A stretch of DNA of 64,000 nt from Fimenecus sp045594645 (GTDB lineage Bacteria > Bacillota > Clostridia > Oscillospirales > Acutalibacteraceae), in NCBI GenBank assembly GCA_045594645.1, contig JAZNYY010000029.1:18468-82467 (forward strand). Reading direction: 5' to 3'. Position numbers and translations under genes: made by a program. Below the pieces are notes generated by a model, which worked only from the letters and a program-made list of their open reading frames with translations, had not been told where the DNA came from and did not search any database. This document shows, one piece after another, positions 15,723-24,675 of this stretch (positions are counted from its first letter, which is position 1; every line of letters begins with the position of its first letter).

Positions 15723-16630
15723 AAGGTGCAAGCTTAAAGTATCTCACCAAAGAGGGCTTCCGCAATGTGTGGGTTAACCGACTTATGTCATTGGCGTCAG
15801 TTTCAGTTCTTATGGCGTGTCTTGTAATTATAGGCCTCGGCTCAATGATATTCTTCAATATTAATGCACTTCTCGACACTGTTGAAAGTCAGAATGTTAT
15901 TATGGTCTATTTTGAAGACGGCACAACTGACGAACAGCTTGAAAATGCAAACACACAGATTAAGAATATGGCAAATGTTCAAGAGTGTACTTTCGTTTCA
16001 AAAGAAGAGGCGTTTGAAGAGTATATGTCATCAAAGGGTGAGGAAGAAGCAGTTCTTTTCGAAGGGCTTGATGAAAACCCTATGCCCGACGGCTACAGAG
16101 TTGTTGTAAAAGACCTTAATCTATTTAAAACAACCGTTGATGAGCTTTGGAAGATTGAAAATGTTGAGTCAATACGCGAAAACAGTGATATTGCAGAGAA
16201 GTTGCTTGATATAAGACAAGCAGTAACCATTGTCATCGCAGGTATGGTAGGACTTCTCTTTATTGTTTCGCTGTTCATTATTTCAAATACAATCCGTATC
16301 ACAATGTTCTCGCGTAAGCTTGAAATCAGCATTATGAAAGCGGTTGGCGCTACAAATTGGTTTATCCGCTGGCCCTTTATGATTGAGGGTATGCTTCTCG
16401 GTATTATTTCGGGGCTTCTCTCATTTGGTGTTCTTGCCGGACTTTATCAGGGTATGGTTTATGTGTTCAAGGATATGCTGTCATTGTTCACACCTGTAGG
16501 TTTCGGCGAATACGCAGGTTATATTCTCTTAATCTTTATGGGAATCGGTATTTTCACAGGTTCATTCGGCAGCCTTATTTCAATGGGCAAATATCTTAAA
16601 GAGCAGGGGAGTGTTGTAAGTGAAGATTAG
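15719..16630 (+). CDS. ftsX: Cell-division membrane protein FtsX
   Basis: FtsX is the permease-like membrane half of FtsEX. The protein has 303 residues, with four membrane segments: one near residues 22-45 and three in the C-terminal part (about 165-190, 215-245 and 265-290). Between the first and second lies an extracellular domain of about 120 residues (EDGTTDEQLENANTQIKNMA onward) that should contact the hydrolase encoded next. Its 3' end overlaps that gene by 11 bp, so all three are translated together. Confidence 0.96.
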   Translation: MKGASLKYLTKEGFRNVWVNRLMSLASVSVLMACLVIIGLGSMIFFNINALLDTVESQNVIMVYFEDGTTDEQLENANTQIKNMANVQECTFVSKEEAFEEYMSSKGEEEAVLFEGLDENPMPDGYRVVVKDLNLFKTTVDELWKIENVESIRENSDIAEKLLDIRQAVTIVIAGMVGLLFIVSLFIISNTIRITMFSRKLEISIMKAVGATNWFIRWPFMIEGMLLGIISGLLSFGVLAGLYQGMVYVFKDMLSLFTPVGFGEYAGYILLIFMGIGIFTGSFGSLISMGKYLKEQGSVVSED

Positions 16631-17981
16631 TACAAGAATTTTTTCAGTAATTATCGCCGCAGTAATGCTCATTACAGCAATTCCTTTCTCTGCGTCTGCA
16701 AAAACTTCAAGTGAAATTCAAAATGAAATTGATAAGTGGGAAGAGCTTATTCAAAAAAATGAAGAAAATCAGGCTAATACGCAGGATTTGATTGAAAAGC
16801 TTGAGGCACAGAATAAGGCTTATGATGAGCAAATTGCGCTTCTTAATAAAGAAATTGCTCCGCTGCAGAAAAAAATAAATGAGCTTACCTCTCAAATCAA
16901 TACTCTTGAAGCAAGAATAAAAGAACTTCAGACAGAAATTACAGAGGTTGAAGTTAAAACAGAAGAACAGAATAAAGCAATAGACGACACTTATGAACTT
17001 TTAAAAGACCGTATGAGAGCTGACTATATGGCGGGCGAAACAAGTGAGCTTGAGCTTTTCCTCAATTCAGGCAGTTTTGAGGAGTTTATGGTAAGAAGTG
17101 AGCTTCTTCGTCAGGTTGCAGAGCGTGATAATCAGATTGTTGATGAGCTTGAAGGTCAAATAGAAGAATTAAACAGATTACTTGAAGAATTAAGTGCTAA
17201 GAAAACTGAATCGGAAGAAAGCAAATTGCAGATAGAGGCTGACCGTAAGGAAGTTGAATCTGAAAAAGCAGTTTTCGATGTAAAAAAAGCACAGGTTGTG
17301 TCCGCGCAGTCAAAGGTAAGCGCTAACCTCAGCAAGCAAGATAAGCTTATGGAACAATACGATGAGAATTCGGCGTATTATCAAAAGAAAAAAGCTCAGG
17401 CTGAAAAAGAATTGTCAGATTGGTCTGCTCAGCAGGATGCTATTGCAGGTAACACCGGCTCAACAGGTAACGGCGTTATCGATAACGGTGTGGTAAACCA
17501 TAACTTCAAGGTTTCTTCAAAGGGGTTTATAAGTCCTATTCAGGATAAATCGGTTTACTATTCTGCAACATACGCACAGCACAGTGCCCGTGGTACTGCG
17601 TCAGTTGACCTTTGTGCACCTGCTCGTCGTTATGTTTACGGTAACTATTATCATACAACAAACGGTGCAAAGCTTTATGCAATCGCTTCGGGTACTATTA
17701 AAGAGGCAAGCTTCCATTCAATATCGGGTAACTACATATCAATTGACCACGGTAATGGTATCAGCTCTCTTTATGCACATTTAAAAACAATTTATGTAAG
17801 CGTTGGCCAAAAGGTAACACAGGGTCAGGTTATCGGACTTGTCGGTAACACAGGCTCAGCGGTTTATCCAAGACCTACAAGCTCAAACCCCGTTGCAGGC
17901 TCGCATCTTCACCTTGAAATGCGCCTTAACGGCACTCGTGTAAATCCCGAAAAATATTTACCATCACCATTGGTTTATTAA
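16620..17981 (+). CDS. Secreted coiled-coil M23 peptidoglycan hydrolase (FtsEX partner, EnvC/PcsB-like)
   Basis: This 453-residue protein begins with a signal peptide ending SASAK. Residues 30-260 form a long coiled coil of the type FtsEX grips in EnvC, PcsB and CwlO, and a LytM/M23 endopeptidase domain follows from about 300. YAHL and SHLHLE, holding the later metal and catalytic histidines, are intact. The first metal motif is unusual: the Asp of SVDLCAP is nine residues after the nearest upstream His (QHSARG), whereas HxxxD is usual. Activity is thus likely but not certain. The start is a GTG inside ftsX. Confidence 0.9.
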   Translation: MKISTRIFSVIIAAVMLITAIPFSASAKTSSEIQNEIDKWEELIQKNEENQANTQDLIEKLEAQNKAYDEQIALLNKEIAPLQKKINELTSQINTLEARIKELQTEITEVEVKTEEQNKAIDDTYELLKDRMRADYMAGETSELELFLNSGSFEEFMVRSELLRQVAERDNQIVDELEGQIEELNRLLEELSAKKTESEESKLQIEADRKEVESEKAVFDVKKAQVVSAQSKVSANLSKQDKLMEQYDENSAYYQKKKAQAEKELSDWSAQQDAIAGNTGSTGNGVIDNGVVNHNFKVSSKGFISPIQDKSVYYSATYAQHSARGTASVDLCAPARRYVYGNYYHTTNGAKLYAIASGTIKEASFHSISGNYISIDHGNGISSLYAHLKTIYVSVGQKVTQGQVIGLVGNTGSAVYPRPTSSNPVAGSHLHLEMRLNGTRVNPEKYLPSPLVY

Positions 17982-18007
17982 AGAACAAATGTAAAGGATG
18001 ATTTCCT

Positions 18008-19204
18008 TTGAATAAAAAAATATCATTAGGTTTGGCTCTTGCCTTGATTTTTCTCGCAATCGCATTAACTGTCACAATTACAATGACGGTTTCAATGAAT
18101 ATTTATAACGGAATTATCAAGGATGTTGCAGACCGTTCAAGTCTTTATTCCACTGTTTCAGAAATTGATGACTTAGTCCGCGAAAACTATTTTGGTGAGA
18201 TGAACGAAAATCTTCTCAATGCAAATTTGTCAGATGGCTATGTGAATGGCATTGGCGACCGATACAGCTATTATATGACCGCCGATGAGTACTCGTCATA
18301 CAAAGAAGAGGAAAAGGGCAATAAGGGCGGTATCGGCATTATCGCGGTTTATGACAGTGCGAATAATAATATTTATGTGTCCGAGGTTTCTACGGGCTCA
18401 CCCGCGCAGCTTCAGGGTATTTCTAAAGGCGATGTAATCACCGCAGTTGATAATATAAAAGTTACTGCAGGTAATTATAATGACCTTATTGAAACCTTGA
18501 ACGGCGAAAAGCTGACTAATGTTCAGGTAACCTTTACTCATAATAAAGAGAGTAAGACTGTGTCAGTAGCCCGCGGATATTCAGCACAGACCGTTTACTA
18601 CAGTATAGATGGTTCGGTTGGCTATATCAAGATTACTGCGTTTTATGATACAACTGCCGAGCAGTTAGAAGATGCACTCGACTATATGAGTAAGAATGAT
18701 GTTACTTCTGTAGTTTTTGATGTTCGTAATACTGAAACAGGAAGAATTCGTAGTGCAGTTCAGTGTATTGATGTTATTGCTCCCGTGGCAACCGAGGGCA
18801 CAGGTGCTCTTGCAACTGCAGTTGATAAAGACGGAAATACCCTTGAAACATTCTCGTCAGATTCTGACAGTGTAAGCTTCCGTATGGTTGTGCTTGTGAA
18901 TTCGGGCACATCGGGTGCGGCAGAGCTTTTTGCTTGCGATTTGCGTGACTTTGGTATTGCACAGCTTGTGGGTGTGAAAACTGCAGGTAACGGTACAATG
19001 CAGAAAATCTTTGAACTAAGCGACGGCAGTGCGATATCTCTTACGGTTGCAAAAATCGTGCCTTATAAGAGCGAAAGTTTTAATGGGGTAGGCATTGAGC
19101 CTGACCATAAGGTCGAAATGACCGCTGAGCAAAATGCAAGACTCTTTATGCTTTCAAAAGAAGAGGATACACAGTATCAGAAAGCAATGGAGCTCTTAAA
19201 ATAA
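18008..19204 (+). CDS. S41 (CtpA-like) PDZ protein, probably catalytically dead
   Basis: The overall layout is that of a C-terminal processing protease: a membrane anchor (8-30), a PDZ domain (about 105-190) and the S41 fold (195-370). When aligned to Prc/CtpA by the conserved Glu, the nucleophilic Ser falls on Gly303 (SGTSGAAELFA) and the catalytic Lys of the GKG motif on Asn328 (KTAGNGTMQ). The usual DLRxNPGG has become DVRNTETG. It therefore looks like a pseudoprotease retaining a peptide-binding PDZ. The start is TTG with AAAGGATG upstream. It is the last gene of the ftsEX cluster. Confidence 0.88.
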   Translation: MNKKISLGLALALIFLAIALTVTITMTVSMNIYNGIIKDVADRSSLYSTVSEIDDLVRENYFGEMNENLLNANLSDGYVNGIGDRYSYYMTADEYSSYKEEEKGNKGGIGIIAVYDSANNNIYVSEVSTGSPAQLQGISKGDVITAVDNIKVTAGNYNDLIETLNGEKLTNVQVTFTHNKESKTVSVARGYSAQTVYYSIDGSVGYIKITAFYDTTAEQLEDALDYMSKNDVTSVVFDVRNTETGRIRSAVQCIDVIAPVATEGTGALATAVDKDGNTLETFSSDSDSVSFRMVVLVNSGTSGAAELFACDLRDFGIAQLVGVKTAGNGTMQKIFELSDGSAISLTVAKIVPYKSESFNGVGIEPDHKVEMTAEQNARLFMLSKEEDTQYQKAMELLK

Positions 19205-19222
19205 TAGTTAATAAACAATTTG

Positions 19223-19255
19223 TCCCTCTACATATTTTTATGTGGAGGGATTTTT
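19223..19255 (+). terminator. Hairpin that ends the S41 gene and overlaps the next ribosome site
   Basis: TCCCTCTACAT pairs with ATGTGGAGGGA (one G-U pair, six-base loop), followed by TTTTT. The 3' arm holds GGAGGGA, the ribosome site of the gene starting at 19256. Confidence 0.7.
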
Positions 19256-20023
19256 ATGTTCTGTGTTTTAAATGTTGAGAAAAGACCTGATACGCTTCGT
19301 GAAAAGCTTTTCGGGGGATTTATTAAGGATGAATACAACGCTAAGCTTGTTCCCGTTTTTAAAGCCGCACCCTTTTACACATTCAATGTAAAGGTAGGCA
19401 AAAGGGGAGTGGACTGGGAAAAAATCATATATACCGCAGGCAAATGCTCACGCCGTCTGGTGCTTACAAATAATACGGAATTGCCCAAAAGAAATGATAT
19501 GTCAAGGTTTGAAAGTGATGTGCTTTACCGTGAAATAATGGGTAATACTTTTGCAGAAATTCTTAAAAAATTAAATATTCAGAAATCTGTTGCGGTGATT
19601 GATACTGTCGGAAAATCTGACAAATTTCTTTATAAAATTGCACCTTATGCTTCAACACTTACAGTGGTAACGAATTCAAAAGAAAAATATAACAGAGTTT
19701 GCGACAATATTCAGCAGAATTGCGGACTTTGTACCGTTCTGCAGTCAACACCTGCTGAGGCACAGGTCAAAATAGATGTAAACCGTATGGTTATGACCAT
19801 AACGGGCGAAAAAGAGTGCATAAATATCACCGACGGATGCGATTTCACAGTCCCCGAAATTTATGAAAAACTACTACCTGCAAATACAGATAAATACACT
19901 TTTTATGCTGCACTTTATGAGCTTTGCGGAGTTTTTAGCTTGGGTGAATGTATTTTTGAAACAATAACCGTAAACAATGAAAAAATAAACCTCTGTGACC
20001 TTGACACAAAGGGAATTATTTAA
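19256..20023 (+). CDS. Unrecognised 255-residue cytosolic protein
   Basis: I do not recognise this family. The ATG at 19256 has GGAGGGA directly upstream; the frame from 19220 would run through the hairpin. There is no signal peptide or membrane segment. The middle part (about 95-165) alternates hydrophobic strands and helices in a Rossmann-like way (SVAVIDTVGKSDKFLYKIAP, then STLTVVTNSKEKYNRV), reminiscent of proteins that predict a gene position or sort a nucleotide, but no binding motif is complete. It contains eight cysteines. It lies between the cell-wall cluster and greA. Confidence 0.7.
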   Translation: MFCVLNVEKRPDTLREKLFGGFIKDEYNAKLVPVFKAAPFYTFNVKVGKRGVDWEKIIYTAGKCSRRLVLTNNTELPKRNDMSRFESDVLYREIMGNTFAEILKKLNIQKSVAVIDTVGKSDKFLYKIAPYASTLTVVTNSKEKYNRVCDNIQQNCGLCTVLQSTPAEAQVKIDVNRMVMTITGEKECINITDGCDFTVPEIYEKLLPANTDKYTFYAALYELCGVFSLGECIFETITVNNEKINLCDLDTKGII

Positions 20024-20029
20024 TATAAT
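20001..20029 (+). promoter_or_regulatory. Consensus promoter of greA-lysS
   Basis: A perfect TTGACA-N17-TATAAT whose -35 lies inside the last codons of the upstream gene. The leader of about 70 nt contains a GGGCA...TGCCC hairpin (20041-20071). Confidence 0.75.
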
Positions 20030-20104
20030 ATCATCTATATGGGCAGTCGAACTGCTTGTTTTGCTGTGCCCAAAATCACTCTCAAGAATAAAGGAGTTTT
20101 TAAA

Positions 20105-20572
20105 ATGGCAGAAACATTACTCACAATAGAAGGTCTTAAAGAACTTGAAGCTGAGCTCGAGCAATTAAAGGTTGAGGGCAGAAAAGAAGCTGCTGAAAAA
20201 ATGAAGATTGCAAAGAGCTATGGTGACTTGTCAGAAAACAGTGAATATGACGAGGCTATGAATGACCAGGCAAAGCTTGAAGCTCGCATCAGCGAAATCG
20301 AGCACATTCTTAAAAATGCAAAGGTTCTCGATGTTGATACACTCAGCAACGAAAATGTTCACATCGGCTCAACAGTTAAGCTTGTTGACAAAAAGAAAAA
20401 GACTTACACATACACAATCGTTGGCTTTGCACAGGCTGACCCTGCAGTTGGTAAGATTTCAGACGAATCTCCTGTCGGTAAAGCACTTATCGGTCATAAA
20501 AAAGGCGATAAGGTAACTATCGAAGTTCCTTCAGGAACATTAGAGTTCAAAATTACAGAGATTTCAAGATAA
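20105..20572 (+). CDS. greA: Transcription elongation factor GreA
   Basis: GreA enters the secondary channel of RNA polymerase and stimulates cleavage of backtracked RNA. The protein has 155 residues. It has the N-terminal coiled-coil hairpin with its acidic tip (GDLSENSEYDEAM) and the C-terminal FKBP-like domain. ATAAAGGAG lies upstream of the ATG at 20105. The frame is open back to 20039, but that segment is leader RNA. lysS follows after 30 bp. Confidence 0.97.
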   Translation: MAETLLTIEGLKELEAELEQLKVEGRKEAAEKMKIAKSYGDLSENSEYDEAMNDQAKLEARISEIEHILKNAKVLDVDTLSNENVHIGSTVKLVDKKKKTYTYTIVGFAQADPAVGKISDESPVGKALIGHKKGDKVTIEVPSGTLEFKITEISR

Positions 20573-20602
20573 CTGAAAGTTTTCAAAAAGAAGGATACAA
20601 AA

Positions 20603-22096
20603 ATGGCAGATAATATTAAGCAGACTCAGCCCGAAATCGATTTGGGCGAACAGCAGAGAATTCGTCAGGAAAAGTTAAAGAACTTGCAGGACGAGGGCAA
20701 GGACCCATTTGTAATTACAAAGTATGACCAAACACACCACAGCGTTGATGTTAAAGAGAATTTTGAAGCATTAGAGGGCAAAACCGTAAGCGTAGCAGGC
20801 CGTATGATGTCAAAACGCGTTATGGGTAAGGCTTCTTTCTGCAATATTCAAGATTTAAAGGGTAATATTCAGTCTTATGTTGCAAGAGATAGCATTGGCG
20901 AAGAAGAATATAAAGACTTCAAAAAGCTTGATATCGGTGATATTATCGGTATTGAGGGCGAAGTTTTCAAAACCAAAACAGGCGAGATTTCAATTCACGC
21001 ATCAAAAGTAACTCTTCTTTCAAAGAGCTTGCAGATTCTTCCCGAAAAATTCCACGGTCTTACAAATACAGATATGCGTTATCGTCAGCGCTATATCGAC
21101 CTCATTATGAATCAAGAGTCAAAGCAGACTCTTATCAACCGTTCAAAGATTATCAGCGCAGTGCGTAAATATCTTGACGGCGAGGGCTTTATGGAGGTTG
21201 AAACTCCAATGCTCGTTTATAATGCAGGCGGTGCTGCTGCAAGACCATTTGAAACTCACTTCAATGCTCTTGATACAGATATTAAGCTTCGTATTTCGCT
21301 TGAGCTTTATCTCAAGCGCCTTATCGTTGGCGGACTTGAAAAGGTTTATGAAATCGGTCGAGTTTTCAGAAATGAGGGTGTAGATACCCGTCATAATCCC
21401 GAATTCACTCTTATGGAGCTTTATCAGGCATATACTGACTACCACGGTATGATGGATTTAACAGAAAACCTTTACCGTTTCGTAGCGCAGGAGGTTCTCG
21501 GCACAACCACAATCACATTCAACGGTATTGAGATGGATTTGGGTAAGCCTTTTGAAAGAATTACAATGCTTGATGCGGTTAAAAAGTATTCAGGCGTTGA
21601 CTTTAACGAAATCAATTCAACCGAAGAGGCTCAGGCAATAGCTAAAGAGCATCATATTGAGTTTGAAAAGCATCATAAGAAAGGTGATATCCTCAATCTC
21701 TTCTTTGAAGAGTATGTTGAAGAGCATCTTGTTCAGCCAACATTCGTTATGGACCATCCCATTGAGATTTCACCTCTTACAAAGAAAAAGCCCGAAGACC
21801 CCAACTATGTTGAGCGTTTTGAGTTCTTTATGAATGGCTGGGAAATGGCAAATGCTTATTCAGAGCTTAACGACCCTATCGACCAGCGTGAACGCTTCAA
21901 GGCACAGGAAGAACTTTTAGCTCTCGGTGATGAAGAGGCAAACACAACTGATGAGGATTTCCTTTATGCACTCGAGCTTGGTATGCCCCCAACGGGCGGT
22001 ATCGGTTTTGGCATCGACCGTATGGTAATGCTTCTCACCGATAGCCCAGCAATCCGCGATGTTCTCCTCTTCCCCACAATGAAGCCTTTGGATTAA
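20603..22096 (+). CDS. lysS: Lysyl-tRNA synthetase, class II
   Basis: This enzyme charges tRNA-Lys. The protein has 497 residues. It has an N-terminal OB-fold anticodon-binding domain (about 60-150) and a class II catalytic core with motif 2 (FRNEGVDTRHNPEFTLME) and motif 3 (GGIGFGIDRMVMLL). It is co-transcribed with greA, a common arrangement in Firmicutes. Confidence 0.98.
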   Translation: MADNIKQTQPEIDLGEQQRIRQEKLKNLQDEGKDPFVITKYDQTHHSVDVKENFEALEGKTVSVAGRMMSKRVMGKASFCNIQDLKGNIQSYVARDSIGEEEYKDFKKLDIGDIIGIEGEVFKTKTGEISIHASKVTLLSKSLQILPEKFHGLTNTDMRYRQRYIDLIMNQESKQTLINRSKIISAVRKYLDGEGFMEVETPMLVYNAGGAAARPFETHFNALDTDIKLRISLELYLKRLIVGGLEKVYEIGRVFRNEGVDTRHNPEFTLMELYQAYTDYHGMMDLTENLYRFVAQEVLGTTTITFNGIEMDLGKPFERITMLDAVKKYSGVDFNEINSTEEAQAIAKEHHIEFEKHHKKGDILNLFFEEYVEEHLVQPTFVMDHPIEISPLTKKKPEDPNYVERFEFFMNGWEMANAYSELNDPIDQRERFKAQEELLALGDEEANTTDEDFLYALELGMPPTGGIGFGIDRMVMLLTDSPAIRDVLLFPTMKPLD

Positions 22097-22129
22097 ATAA
22101 TACAGGTATAGTGAAAAAGAGTGGTTGAT

Positions 22130-24571
22130 ATGAAACAACAATACAAGATTATTAAAAAAAATATAAATAATTTAAAAAAATCAAGTTATTTTAGAGCAAG
22201 ATTTTATTATACCAAGTACTATGAAACTCTTGATATTAATGAAAAGCAGATAGTTTTTCAATCATACGACGGAAGTAGCTTTACAGGTAATGTTTTTTAT
22301 ATTTTTAAGGCTATTTATAATAATCCGGAATACGATGATTATGAAAAATTAGTTGTTGCAAAGAATCCTGCTCAAATTCAAGAATATCTTTCAACAAAAG
22401 AACTTGATAAAAATGTTACTGTTGTTAAAGCACATTCAAAAGAATACTGTAAAGCTTTAGCTTCAGCAAAATACTTGTTTAATAACGCTACATTTGTACC
22501 TTATTTTATAAAAAAAGAGGGACAGATATATCTTAATACTTGGCATGGAACACCTCTCAAAAATATGGGTAAGAAAATAAAGAGTGCACCAAACGAGCTT
22601 GGAAACACTCAAAGAAATTTTCTTATGGCTGATTATATGCTTAATCCAAATGATTTCACATTTGAGCGGATGAAAGAAGATTATATGCTTGATAATCTCT
22701 TTAAAAATCAGTATGTTGTTGCGGGTTATCCCAGAAATGCTGCTTTTTTTGATAAAGAGCGTGCGGCTGAAATTCGTGCTGAACTTGAAATTGAAGATAA
22801 ACAGGTTTCTGTTTATATGCCTACTTGGCGTGGTGAGGCAATAACCAACAAGAGTACAAATGAGCAAACAATTTACATTATGTACACTCTTTATGAACTT
22901 GATAAAAAGGTTAATGATGATGTAATCATCTATGTTAAACTTCATAATTATACAAGTTCAAGAATCAATTTTAGGGAATTTAAGCACATAAGAACAATTC
23001 CTGATGGTTATGAAACATACGAGTTTCTTAATGCTGCTGATTGTCTTATTACAGACTATTCTTCTGTGTTCTTTGATTTTGCAAATACAGGTAAAAAAAT
23101 CATTCTTTATGCTTACGATAAGGACGAATATCTTGCAACAAGAGGTATGTACATAGATTACAATTCACTCCCATTTACTTTCACTTATAATGCGGAACAA
23201 TTGATTAAGGAAGTAAATGATGTTAAATCATATGTAGCTTATCCTGAATTTAATGCAATGTTTAACAGTTATGATAATAAAAATGCGGCTGAGAACATTG
23301 TTGACCTCGTATTTAAAAACCAAAAAGATGCTTTAATTAAAGTTATTGATAGCACACAATACGGCAATAATAAAGAAAATGTGTTGTTTTTTACCGGGGC
23401 TTTGATGCAAAATGGTATCACAACAGCCGCCAAAGGTCTTATAAATAATGTAAGTAAAGAAAAGTACAATTATTTGCTAACTTTTTATAAAACAAAAGTA
23501 GAAAAAAACAAATTCACAATCAATGATTTTGAAGGCGTGGAGTATATTCCAATTCAAGGTCCTAAAAATCTTTTGTTAAGTGAAGCTATTGTGCAGTTTT
23601 TATATTACAGATGCGGTATTCATTCTAAATTCATTCAAAATACAATTAATAAAATCTTTATAAGAGAAACTAAACGCGTTTATCCTAATTTGCATTTTGC
23701 CCATGTTGTTCATTATTCCGGCTACGAAAGCAGAGTGTTGGATTGGTTTAAAGCAATGGATACTGACAAGATTTTATATATTCATAGTAATATGAAACAG
23801 GAAATAAAGGCTAATCGTATCTTTAATCCAAAGGCTTATAAAAGGAATTTGTTAGCTTATGACAAAATAGTTTGTATAAGAGAAAGTTCAAAACAAGAAA
23901 TTCTTGATTTTAACAGTAAAATAAACCCCGATAAAGTGTTTATTGCTCATAATGTGAACAATATCGAAGCCATTAAAGAGCGTGCTGCTATGCCTCTTAC
24001 TTTTGATAATGACACTTTTTGTAATATGCCTCAAGAAGAGCTTGAAAGAATTCTTTCAGATGCTTCATGTAAAAAATACATTACAATTGGCAGATTTTCA
24101 CCTGAAAAGGGTCACGAACGCCTTATAAAAGCGTTCCTTGAATATTCAAAGGATGACCCGAATGCTTATTTGCTTATAGTAGGCGGTCATGGTGTTACAT
24201 TTAATGATACAATGAAACTCGTTGAAGAAAGCGGAACCGATAAAGTTATCATTGTTCGTCATATTAGCAATCCATATCCGATTCTTAATTCTTGTGATAT
24301 GTTTGTATTGTCTTCATTCTATGAAGGCTTGCCCATGACTATTATGGAGGCTTTAATATTGGATAAGCCTATAATCAGTACTGAAATTGACGGCTTATCA
24401 GATTTCTTGCGTCAAGGTTATGGGCATCTTGTTGAAAATTCTCAAGAAGGATTAGTAAAAGGATTTTATGATTACAAAAATAATAACATCACTGAACTTA
24501 TTCCTTTTGATGCAGAGGCTTTCAACAACAAAGCACTCAAAGAGTTTGAAGATATGCTTGAAGCAAAATAA
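22130..24571 (+). CDS. Two-domain CDP-glycerol glycerophosphotransferase / GT4 glycosyltransferase
   Basis: This 813-residue cytosolic or membrane-associated enzyme combines two transferases. Residues 60-395 form a CDP-glycerol:poly(glycerophosphate) glycerophosphotransferase domain (TagF/TagB type) with NTWHGTPLK and ITDYSSVFFDFA. Residues 410-810 form a GT-B glycosyltransferase with GRFSPEKGHERLIKAF and SSFYEGLPMTIMEAL, typical of family GT4. It may build a teichoic-acid-like or phosphoglycerol-decorated surface polymer. The coding sequence is more AT-rich than its neighbours, which suggests transfer. ATG 22130 follows AAAAAGAGTGG; GTG 22121 is the alternative. Confidence 0.88.
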   Translation: MKQQYKIIKKNINNLKKSSYFRARFYYTKYYETLDINEKQIVFQSYDGSSFTGNVFYIFKAIYNNPEYDDYEKLVVAKNPAQIQEYLSTKELDKNVTVVKAHSKEYCKALASAKYLFNNATFVPYFIKKEGQIYLNTWHGTPLKNMGKKIKSAPNELGNTQRNFLMADYMLNPNDFTFERMKEDYMLDNLFKNQYVVAGYPRNAAFFDKERAAEIRAELEIEDKQVSVYMPTWRGEAITNKSTNEQTIYIMYTLYELDKKVNDDVIIYVKLHNYTSSRINFREFKHIRTIPDGYETYEFLNAADCLITDYSSVFFDFANTGKKIILYAYDKDEYLATRGMYIDYNSLPFTFTYNAEQLIKEVNDVKSYVAYPEFNAMFNSYDNKNAAENIVDLVFKNQKDALIKVIDSTQYGNNKENVLFFTGALMQNGITTAAKGLINNVSKEKYNYLLTFYKTKVEKNKFTINDFEGVEYIPIQGPKNLLLSEAIVQFLYYRCGIHSKFIQNTINKIFIRETKRVYPNLHFAHVVHYSGYESRVLDWFKAMDTDKILYIHSNMKQEIKANRIFNPKAYKRNLLAYDKIVCIRESSKQEILDFNSKINPDKVFIAHNVNNIEAIKERAAMPLTFDNDTFCNMPQEELERILSDASCKKYITIGRFSPEKGHERLIKAFLEYSKDDPNAYLLIVGGHGVTFNDTMKLVEESGTDKVIIVRHISNPYPILNSCDMFVLSSFYEGLPMTIMEALILDKPIISTEIDGLSDFLRQGYGHLVENSQEGLVKGFYDYKNNNITELIPFDAEAFNNKALKEFEDMLEAK

Positions 24572-24579
24572 TTGAACTT

Positions 24580-24609
24580 AAACCACCGATTTTTCGGTGG
24601 TTTATTTTT
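24580..24609 (+). terminator. Terminator after the glycosyltransferase gene
   Basis: AAACCACCGA-TTTT-TCGGTGGTTT followed by ATTTTT. Confidence 0.9.
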
Positions 24610-24616
24610 ATGATTG

Positions 24617-24645
24617 TTGACATTCCAACTTCACAATTATATAAT
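24617..24645 (+). promoter_or_regulatory. Consensus promoter of the GtrA pair
   Basis: A perfect TTGACA-N17-TATAAT 31 bp before the first GtrA start. Confidence 0.75.
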
Positions 24646-24675
24646 TAAACTATAAAAATAAAAGGGGATGTCCTT

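Noticed and set aside
20041..20071. Possible terminator or T-box in the greA-lysS leader
   Set aside because: A GGGCA/TGCCC hairpin exists but there is no T tract and no T-box sequence; it is probably plain leader structure.
22463..22945. - strand frame of 160 codons
   Set aside because: Antisense to the glycerophosphotransferase domain, which has clear motifs; no ribosome site.
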